Of a DNA stretch of 35,992 bases, positions 30,746-35,992 are shown in pieces. Position 1 is the first letter of the stretch, and each line of letters opens with the position of its first letter. Below the pieces are notes generated by a model. That model did not search any database and was not told the origin of the DNA. It worked only from the letters and a program-made list of their open reading frames with translations. The translations under genes and the position numbers were made by a program. The stretch lies in contig NZ_LDQC01000001.1 in the NCBI RefSeq assembly GCF_001475545.1, forward strand, positions 1 through 35,992. The letters are read 5' to 3'. Origin of the DNA: Curtobacterium luteum (GTDB taxonomy: Bacteria > Actinomycetota > Actinomycetes > Actinomycetales > Microbacteriaceae).

Positions 30746-31207
30746 CTACGACAGGTCGAGGTGTCGCAGGACGTACCCGTCGGGCACGGTGCCGCTGTCC
30801 TGGAAGTAGTGGAGGAAGACGTTGGTGGCTTCGTCCGCGTCGAACACCTCGGCCGGGTGCACGGGGTGGTCGGTGCCGGCGACGTTGACCGTCTCGGTGA
30901 GCGGTTCGTCGACGTCGTGCTGGCGGCCGACGACGTAGTGGCGGAGCTCGCCGTCCTCGACGCGTTGGATCTCGACGCTCATCCGCTCGGCGCTGCCGCC
31001 GGCCTGGATGTACCGGCTGTTCCAGTCCTCGTCCGAGTAGCCGGGGTCGTCCGGCCAACCTGCCGAGTCGGGCACGTACCAGAGCTGGTAGGCCCAGTCC
31101 TCGTCGTTGTCGAGCTGCCCGAGGTTGAAGCGGATCTGCTCGCGGTACGGCCGGAAGGCGTCGGTCAGCCGCATGCTGGAGGCGGAGTTGGTGGTCATGA
31201 CGAACAT
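30746..31207 (-). CDS. Immunity protein for the adjacent nuclease toxin
   Basis: Encodes 153 residues, acidic overall (DNDEDW, EDGELRHYV, DVDEPLTETV), as common for proteins that shield nucleases. It begins 5 bases after the toxin stop, the normal position for an immunity gene. It is nearly identical in its C-terminal two thirds to the tail of the fusion encoded at 28318-29436. The overall style (W/Y-rich, ending HYFQDSGTVPDGYVLRHLDL) recalls the Imm1 superfamily, which is only a suggestion. The ATG at 31207 is 7 bases after TACCCT, a -10 box formed by the last codons of the toxin gene, so the antidote can be made without the toxin. ATG 31198 is an alternative start. Confidence 0.75.
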   Translation of the reverse strand: MFVMTTNSASSMRLTDAFRPYREQIRFNLGQLDNDEDWAYQLWYVPDSAGWPDDPGYSDEDWNSRYIQAGGSAERMSVEIQRVEDGELRHYVVGRQHDVDEPLTETVNVAGTDHPVHPAEVFDADEATNVFLHYFQDSGTVPDGYVLRHLDLS

Positions 31208-31212
31208 CGGTC

Positions 31213-32649
31213 TCAGGGTACTTTCCGCTCGATCACCTCGGCGATCTTGATGGTCTTGCCGTTCAGGGTCGCGGTGGCGGGGTTCTCCGGGCTGACGGCG
31301 TTGTCGAACGCGCGCTGTTCGGCGTTGCGGGTCGCGGTGCCGCTCTTGATCTCGACACCGACGTACGTGCCGTCGGGCTTCTCCGCGAGACCGTCGTACA
31401 CCCGCCCGTTCGGGACACCGTCCACCTTTGCCTTCACCTTGGTGGTGTCGATCTTCGTGCCGAGCTGCTTCTCGACCTGCTTGATGCCCTCGGCCTCCTT
31501 CTGCGCGGCGTCGACGCGGGCTTCGTCGTTGTTCTGGGACCGGTACGTGCCGTCGTTGCTGCGGCCGGGGTGGTCCTCGTTCGGCTCCTTCGCGCGTCGA
31601 GCCTTGTCCGCCTCCGACGCGTGGTCGGTGCGGTACGGCGCCTCGCGGTCGTCGGTCATCGCGTGGACACCGAGTTGGGTCGCGCCGGTGGCGGCCATGC
31701 CGGCGCCCGCGGCGATGACGCCAGCGCCAGCGATGTTCAGCGGGACGCCACCGATGGCTCCGACGCCGGTGAGGTCGAGCGCTCCGCCGCCGACCTCCAT
31801 GGCACTACCACCGGCCATCATCGCGAGCCCGCCGAGGAGCTCGAGCGTCTCGTCCGGGTGCTCCACCATCGCGTTGCCGAGCGAGGCAAAGATGTTGCCG
31901 GCGACCGCGGCGGCGTCCTGGACGTGCGGCCAGACGACCTCGGCCTCGGCTCCGAGCACGGCGCCGCCGAGGCCGATGGCGGCCTTCGTGGTGTTCCACG
32001 CGTCCTCGAACCAGTTGCCGTGCGCCGAGCCCGATCCGGAGCCGCTGCCGGAGATGTCCGCGGCGGTGTGCACGGGGTGCGCGTCGACCGCGGAGGGGGT
32101 GATGGCGTCGAACTGCGCGGCGATCGACTGCATCGTCGAGGAGACGTCGTCGTTGTACGACCGGACCTGCATCCGGAGGCCGAGTTCTTCGGTGACGAGC
32201 GCCGGGACCTGCTGCCAGTGGTCGACGACGGTCCCGACGGCGCCGAGCAGGTCTCCCGACGCAGCCTGCGTGGCGGCTTCGGCAGCGACTCGACCCGGGG
32301 CGGACGCGTGGAACTGCTCGATCTGGGCGACGAGTGCGTCGTGGCGGTGCTGCAGCGCCTCGATGCTGGTGGCCGCGCGCAGGGCGACCCGCTCGAAGTC
32401 CTCGCCGGCGGCCTGGATCCGACGTGCCTTCTGCACGGCTGGGTCCATCAGCGGCGTGAGCGCCGGCTGGAGCGCCTCCGAGGTGAACACGGTGGGCAGC
32501 CCCGCCCACGCGGCCGAGCCGCTGGTCGCGCTGGTGAGCACGCCGTCGGTCGCTGTCGCGAAGCGGCGGGCAGCGGCGCGGAGGGCGTCGGCGTCGTCGG
32601 TGACGTCGACCACGTCGGACGCGCTCAGCGCGCCGGCGAGGACGCTCAC
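31213..32649 (-). CDS. Polymorphic toxin with WXG/LXG-like N-terminus and PD-(D/E)XK-like nuclease C-terminus
   Basis: Encodes 478 residues from the GTG at 32649. Residues 1-190 are helical with a WAGL element and long heptad-like stretches (VALRAATSIEALQHRHDALVAQ), resembling the WXG100/LXG export domains used by type VII secretion. A Ser/Gly linker (GSGSGSGS) lies near 205, followed by a hydrophobic Gly/Ala-rich region (about 245-330) that may help cross membranes. The charged pretoxin region (KARRAKEPNEDHPGRSNDGTYRS) precedes a C-terminal nuclease candidate: D419 (RVYDGL), E433 and K435 (VGVEIKSG) and Q445, the order and spacing of a PD-(D/E)XK site. Its neighbours, a WXG-like helper upstream and an immunity gene downstream, support the toxin assignment. 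Confidence 0.8.
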   Translation of the reverse strand: MSVLAGALSASDVVDVTDDADALRAAARRFATATDGVLTSATSGSAAWAGLPTVFTSEALQPALTPLMDPAVQKARRIQAAGEDFERVALRAATSIEALQHRHDALVAQIEQFHASAPGRVAAEAATQAASGDLLGAVGTVVDHWQQVPALVTEELGLRMQVRSYNDDVSSTMQSIAAQFDAITPSAVDAHPVHTAADISGSGSGSGSAHGNWFEDAWNTTKAAIGLGGAVLGAEAEVVWPHVQDAAAVAGNIFASLGNAMVEHPDETLELLGGLAMMAGGSAMEVGGGALDLTGVGAIGGVPLNIAGAGVIAAGAGMAATGATQLGVHAMTDDREAPYRTDHASEADKARRAKEPNEDHPGRSNDGTYRSQNNDEARVDAAQKEAEGIKQVEKQLGTKIDTTKVKAKVDGVPNGRVYDGLAEKPDGTYVGVEIKSGTATRNAEQRAFDNAVSPENPATATLNGKTIKIAEVIERKVP

Positions 32650-32687
32650 CGCGCGAGCCGATCCGCCGCCCTGGCGAGGAGAGTCAT
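32646..32687 (-). CDS. 13-codon coupling ORF bridging the helper and toxin genes
   Basis: An ATG at 32687 overlaps the TGA of the WXG-like gene (ATGA), runs 13 codons (MTLLARAADRLAR) and stops with a TGA that overlaps the toxin GTG (GTGA). It therefore carries ribosomes across the 34-base gap and onto the toxin start. Whether the peptide matters, or is translated at all, is unknown. Confidence 0.35.
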   Translation of the reverse strand: MTLLARAADRLAR

Positions 32688-32989
32688 CGTTCGAGCCGGT
32701 CGGCCGCGCCGGCGAGACCGCTGTCAGCGGTGAGCAGGGCGTGCGCCGCGGTCGTGAGCGACGAGCCGAGGCTCGTCATCCGCGTCCCGACGTCGTCGGC
32801 GTTCCCACGGAACCGGTCGGCCAGACGCTGGACGGCGCCGGCGATCGTGGCTGTCGTCAGCGCACCTGAGGCAGCGGCGAGTGCAGCGTCCGCATCCGCG
32901 GCGTGCCCGTCACTCGCCGCTCCGTGCGCCTGGAGTTCGCGCACGAGCCCGCTGAGCCCGCTCTCGTCGAGCCGCAGTTCCCCGGCCAT
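32684..32989 (-). CDS. WXG100-like helical protein, probable secretion partner of the toxin
   Basis: Encodes 101 residues. The ATG at 32989 has a GGAGGGGG ribosome-binding site. The chain is almost fully helical, Ala-rich, with two long helices and a break near the middle (ASGALTTATIAGAVQRLADRF). This matches the size and hairpin shape of WXG100-type proteins, although no exact WXG is present. Such small partners dimerise with the N-terminal domain of toxins for export by type VII secretion. No secretion machine is in the window. The longer in-frame start upstream (33139) overlaps the GH43-like gene and is not credible. Confidence 0.7.
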   Translation of the reverse strand: MAGELRLDESGLSGLVRELQAHGAASDGHAADADAALAAASGALTTATIAGAVQRLADRFRGNADDVGTRMTSLGSSLTTAAHALLTADSGLAGAADRLER

Positions 32990-33007
32990 GGCACCCCCTC
33001 CACAGCC

Positions 33008-33013
33008 ACGATA
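33008..33013 (-). promoter_or_regulatory. Predicted -10 box of the helper-toxin-immunity operon
   Basis: On the minus strand TATCGT, in the A/T-richer CTTATCGTGG, would start a message near 33001 with a leader of about 12 nt containing GGAGGGGG before the ATG at 32989. The 95-base gap also carries the start region of the divergent GH43-like gene. Confidence 0.45.
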
Positions 33014-33084
33014 AGCACGGCTCAGCGCATTGCGGCCCCGACTGTGAAGAGCCTCAGGCGCGGCCGCGGGTGCACGATGGACCG

Positions 33085-34026
33085 ATGAGCGACGACGCTT
33101 CCGTCCGACTCCTCGGCGAGCCCTGGGGTGACACCTCACGCCGGGGGCGCCCGTACGCCAAGGACCCGTCCGTGATCCGCTTCGGCGGTCGGTACCTCCT
33201 CTACTGCTCGCTCCCGTCCCCGAGCGACGACGAGCCCGAGGGGTGGTCGGTGGGGATCGCGGAGAGCGACGACCTCGTGTCCTGGCGCACGGTCGCCGTC
33301 CTGCCGCCGTTCGGCGAGTACGACCGCAGCGGTGCGGCGGCCCCCGGTGCGGTGGTCATCGACGGCCGGGTGCACCTCTTCTTCCAGACCTACGGCCGGG
33401 GTCGCGAGGACTCGATCTGCCACGCGGTCAGCGACGACGGCCTGACGTTCACGCCGAATCCGGAGAACCCCGTGTTCCGACCCTCGGGCGACTGGACGTG
33501 CGGCCGGGCGATCGACGCGGACCTCGTGGTCGCGGGGGACTGGCTGCTCCTGGCGTGGGTGACGCGGGACCCGACGATGACGACGCAGCTGCTCGGGACC
33601 TCGCGGGCGCGTGTCGGCAGTGCCTACGGCCCGGCGGACTGGGAGCAGCTCTCGGTGGAGGGGCCGGCGCTCGCACCCGAGCTGCCGTGGGAGCAGGACT
33701 GCATCGAGGCCCCGGCGCTCCGGTGGGACGGTGAGCTGTTCACGATGTTCTACGCGGGCGCCTACAACAACGCGCCGCAGCAGATCGGCTGGGCGACGAG
33801 CCCGGACGGCAGGACGTGGACGCGAGGATCCGACGAGCCGCTCGTGCCCGCCGGCCCGGCGGGCAGTTGGAACCACTCGGAGTCGGGCCATCCGGGCTAC
33901 CTCCGTGACGAGGACGGCCGCGAGTTCCTGTTCTTCCAGGGCAACCCGGACGACGGGCACACGTGGATGATCGCCGCGACGGAGCTCACCGTCGAGAACG
34001 GCCGCCCGGTCGTGCAGACAGGCTGA
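33085..34026 (+). CDS. Glycoside hydrolase family 43-like five-bladed beta-propeller protein
   Basis: Encodes 313 residues from the ATG at 33085, preceded by CACGAT and 6 bases, a weak form of the leaderless pattern; a GTG at 33070 in the same frame would add five residues. YAKDPSVIRFGGRYLLYCS near residue 25 carries the Asp of a GH43-type active site, and a second acidic residue comes from DCIEAPALRWDGELFTMFYAG. Repeated blade motifs (GWSVGIAESDDLVSW, DSICHAVSDDGLTF, QIGWATSPDGRTW) show the five-fold propeller. SESGHPGYLRDEDG supplies a His near the metal or substrate site. There is no signal peptide, so it should act on small oligosaccharides in the cytoplasm. The exact sugar is unknown. 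Confidence 0.8.
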   Translation: MSDDASVRLLGEPWGDTSRRGRPYAKDPSVIRFGGRYLLYCSLPSPSDDEPEGWSVGIAESDDLVSWRTVAVLPPFGEYDRSGAAAPGAVVIDGRVHLFFQTYGRGREDSICHAVSDDGLTFTPNPENPVFRPSGDWTCGRAIDADLVVAGDWLLLAWVTRDPTMTTQLLGTSRARVGSAYGPADWEQLSVEGPALAPELPWEQDCIEAPALRWDGELFTMFYAGAYNNAPQQIGWATSPDGRTWTRGSDEPLVPAGPAGSWNHSESGHPGYLRDEDGREFLFFQGNPDDGHTWMIAATELTVENGRPVVQTG

Positions 34027-34062
34027 CCGCGGGTGCGGCCCGCACGCAGATCCGGGCGACCA

Positions 34063-34716
34063 TCACCCGACGAGCCCGCTCTCGTGCGCGAGCACCACGA
34101 CGTGCACCCGGTCGCGGAGCTGCAGCTTCGCGAGGATCCGTCCGACGTGCGTCTTCACGGTCTGCTCGGCGATGAACAGCTCGGACGCGATCTCGCCGTT
34201 CGACCGCCCCTTCGCGACGAGCAGGAAGACGTCGCGCTCGCGATCGGTCAGCACGTCGAGCACCTCCGTCCGTGGGACGGCCGGAGCGGGGGCGGCGACG
34301 AACGCCTCGACGAGGTGGCGGGTGACCCGCGGTGCGAGCAGGGCCTCGCCGCTCGCGACGGTGCGGACTGCGGCGACGAGCTCCTCGGCTGAGGCGTCCT
34401 TGAGCAGGAACCCGCTCGCCCCGGCGCGGAGGGCATCGAACACGTAGTCGTCGACGTCGAACGTGGTGAGCATGACGATCCGGACGGGTCGTTCCGTGGG
34501 CGCGGCGGTGATCCGTCGGGTCGCCTCGATCCCGTCCAGGTGCGGCATCCGTACGTCCATGAGCACCACGTCGGGCTGCTCACGCAGCACGAGCGCGACC
34601 GCCTCGGCGCCGTCCGCCGCCTCGCCCACCACCTCGAGGTCGTCCTGGGCCTGGAGGATCGCCCGCAGTCCCATGCGGAACATCTGTTGGTCGTCGACCA
34701 CCACCACCCGCGTCAC
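34063..34716 (-). CDS. Response regulator, NarL/LuxR family
   Basis: Encodes 217 residues. The receiver domain has the acidic pair DD (residues 8-9), the phosphoacceptor D54 (VLMDVRMP), Thr84 (MLTTF) and Lys106 (FLLKDAS). The LuxR-type HTH occupies about 150-215 (LTDRERDVFLLVAKGRSNGEIASELFIAEQTVKTHVGRILAKL). The GTG start overlaps the stop of the kinase gene (GTGA). It will be phosphorylated by that kinase and bind DNA as a dimer. Targets cannot be read from the sequence. It converges on the GH43-like gene across 36 bases with only a weak hairpin. Confidence 0.94.
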   Translation of the reverse strand: MTRVVVVDDQQMFRMGLRAILQAQDDLEVVGEAADGAEAVALVLREQPDVVLMDVRMPHLDGIEATRRITAAPTERPVRIVMLTTFDVDDYVFDALRAGASGFLLKDASAEELVAAVRTVASGEALLAPRVTRHLVEAFVAAPAPAVPRTEVLDVLTDRERDVFLLVAKGRSNGEIASELFIAEQTVKTHVGRILAKLQLRDRVHVVVLAHESGLVG

Positions 34717-35992
34717 GGCCGCTCCTCGTCGCCTCGCGTCCGCGACGGGGGGACCGCCGTCGCCGCCGCCGCCGTCGACGAGTCGGCGGTCGGCAGGCTC
34801 ACCGTGACGCGGAACCCGCCGTCCGGTCCGGCGCCGTGCTCGGTCCTGCCCCCCAGTGCCGCGACCCGCTCCCGCATGCCGGCGAGCCCGAAGCCGCCGT
34901 CGTCGGGTGGCGGCGCGACGACGGTGCCGACGGGTGGCGCGGAGTTGGTGACCTCGACCCGGAGGGCCGCACCGTGCCTCCCGACCGTCACGACGGTGGT
35001 CGCGCCGGGCGCGTGCCGGGCCACGTTGCCGAGCGCCTCCTGCACGACCCGGTAGACCGTGAGCTGCGCGAGCCGATCCGTGTCACCGTCGCGGTCCTCG
35101 AGGTGCAGCGTGACCGGGATGCCGGCGGCGCGGGTGCGCTCGACCAGGTCGGGGAGGTCCGTCAGCTGCGGCTGCGGCGCGCGCTCGGCGTCGGCTCCGC
35201 CACGGAGGGTCCCGAGCAGCTGCCGCATCTCGCGGAGCGCGGTGCGTGAGGTGCCGGCGATGGCCGCGAACTCGGCACGCGCCTCCGGCGGGAGGTCCTG
35301 GACGCGGTACGGGGCCGACTCGGCCTGCATGTGCACGACGGACATGCTGTGCGCGACGACGTCGTGGAGCTCGCGGGCGATGCGGGCTCGCTCCTCGATC
35401 GTGCGACGCCGCTCCTGTTCGAGCTCGACGTCCCGCCGCGCCTCGTCGAGCTCGACGCGCACGGCTCGCCGCTGGCCGATCGCGACGGCGGCCCCGGCGA
35501 GCAGCAGGGTCGACCCGGCGGACACCACGAACGTGGACGCCCAGACGTCGGCGGGCTCCCAGCGGGACGGAGCCGCCGCGACGAGGGCGAGCGTGAGGAC
35601 CGTCGCGGCCGTCCAGACCGTCGCGGTGAGCCGCCAGTCGGTGCGGACACCGAGCACGACCACGAGCGCCCCGAGGCCGATGATGGCGGTGACGGGCAGC
35701 GGCCACGGCGCGACGCCGCTGCCGATCGTCACCACGCCGAGGGCCGCGACCGCGACGAGGTGCGCGACCGAGGCGGTGCGGGGGAGCACCGGGGCGAGGC
35801 CGAGGGACACCGACAGCACCGCGGTGACGAGGAGCGCGAGCGGCACGGGCACGTCGTAGACGACCGCGGTGACGGGGGCCGCGACGGCGAACAGGGTCGC
35901 GGCGACCACGACGAGGACGAGGCGGGCGACGACGACCGGCCAGGTGGCCCACTCGCGGCGGGTCGACCACGGGCGGCGGCGGCGTGGCGGGC
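34713..35992 (-). CDS. Sensor histidine kinase, NarL-partner (HisKA_3) type, start beyond window
   Basis: The frame is open from the right edge to the TGA at 34713, so the N-terminus lies outside; an internal GTG at 35909 is probably not the start, because the frame before it is also well coded (REWATWPVVVARLVLVV). Several membrane helices come first, then a linker coiled coil (EARRDVELEQERRRTIEERARIAR) and the phosphorylated His in RELHDVVAHSMSVVH. The HATPase domain has TVYRVVQEALGNVARHA (N box), a degenerate Asp/Gly region (APPPDDGGFGLAGMRERVAALGG) and a short Ala/Thr-rich tail. It autophosphorylates and passes phosphate to the NarL-type regulator encoded next. The signal is unknown. Confidence 0.92.
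   Translation of the reverse strand, partial: PPRRRRPWSTRREWATWPVVVARLVLVVVAATLFAVAAPVTAVVYDVPVPLALLVTAVLSVSLGLAPVLPRTASVAHLVAVAALGVVTIGSGVAPWPLPVTAIIGLGALVVVLGVRTDWRLTATVWTAATVLTLALVAAAPSRWEPADVWASTFVVSAGSTLLLAGAAVAIGQRRAVRVELDEARRDVELEQERRRTIEERARIARELHDVVAHSMSVVHMQAESAPYRVQDLPPEARAEFAAIAGTSRTALREMRQLLGTLRGGADAERAPQPQLTDLPDLVERTRAAGIPVTLHLEDRDGDTDRLAQLTVYRVVQEALGNVARHAPGATTVVTVGRHGAALRVEVTNSAPPVGTVVAPPPDDGGFGLAGMRERVAALGGRTEHGAGPDGGFRVTVSLPTADSSTAAAATAVPPSRTRGDEERP

Larger units (their letters stand above)
28316..31093. repeat. 350-bp direct repeat pair (28316-28665 and 30744-31093)
   Basis: By direct comparison the two 350-base copies align without any gap and differ at about 20 positions, roughly 94 percent identity. 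They hold the C-terminal two thirds of two immunity-like reading frames and a few bases past the stop codons. Upstream of the matched part the two frames stay recognisably related but much more diverged. The 2.1 kb between copies contains the kinase part, two small membrane-protein genes and the 8-bp microsatellite. Confidence 0.92.

Noticed and set aside
32990..33139. Longer start for the WXG-like gene
   Set aside because: It would overlap the divergent GH43-like gene, and a strong ribosome-binding site precedes ATG 32989.

Overview
The window is about 36 kb of very GC-rich DNA with strongly G/C-biased third codon positions. Gene content and order point to an actinobacterium of the family Microbacteriaceae, most plausibly Curtobacterium or a close relative. 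This placement is inference; no marker such as 16S rRNA is present. The order ppa - tilS - hpt - ftsH - folP - folB - folK - DUF3180 - PH-domain proteins - DUF2520 - lysS - ... - clpC is the conserved actinobacterial block known from Mycobacterium (Rv3628c to Rv3596c). Here folE, panC/panD and lsr2 are absent from their usual slots.

Layout. 1-11.8 kb: the end of an NlpC/P60 cell-wall hydrolase, then ppa facing left, then a rightward run for tRNA modification (tilS), purine salvage (hpt), membrane proteolysis (ftsH), folate synthesis (folP, folB, folK), membrane PH-domain proteins, a DUF2520 protein and lysyl-tRNA synthetase. From folP to the DUF2520 gene most junctions are 4-bp stop/start overlaps or very short gaps. 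11.9-15.5 kb: a zinc formaldehyde/alcohol dehydrogenase, three tiny genes, and a group-2 sigma factor behind a promoter region that carries five copies of GGGGTAC in about 250 bp. 15.5-19.5 kb: nadK facing left and clpC facing right, with a ClgR-like operator upstream of clpC, followed by a 42-bp perfect palindrome and a 6C-type small RNA with its own terminator. 19.5-22.4 kb: a leftward four-gene operon (HTH regulator, ImmA/IrrE zinc protease, seven-helix membrane protein, alpha/beta hydrolase) in which every junction is a 4-bp overlap. 22.5-28.3 kb: mostly housekeeping genes (SRPBCC protein, ArgA-type acetyltransferase, anchored secreted protein, cold-shock protein, SseB-like protein, radA, SGNH hydrolase) and tRNA-Ser(CGA).

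28.3-33.0 kb is accessory. A WXG100-like helper, a 478-residue toxin with a PD-(D/E)XK-like nuclease tail and an immunity protein are encoded in a row. A second immunity copy, about 94 percent identical over 350 bp with no indel, lies 2.4 kb away, fused in frame to a P-loop kinase-like protein. Between the copies are two small membrane-protein genes and an 8-bp microsatellite. 33.0-36.0 kb: a GH43-like beta-propeller protein and a NarL-type two-component pair; the kinase runs off the right edge.

A recurrent signal is a TANNNT hexamer exactly 6 or 7 bases before an ATG/GTG with no Shine-Dalgarno, which predicts leaderless mRNAs for at least ten genes (tilS, hpt, the 67-residue protein, nadK, argA, the 221-residue protein, radA, the SGNH hydrolase, the 175-residue protein and the immunity gene). 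I used it to choose several start codons. All functions are inferred from sequence motifs read by eye; no database search was run.
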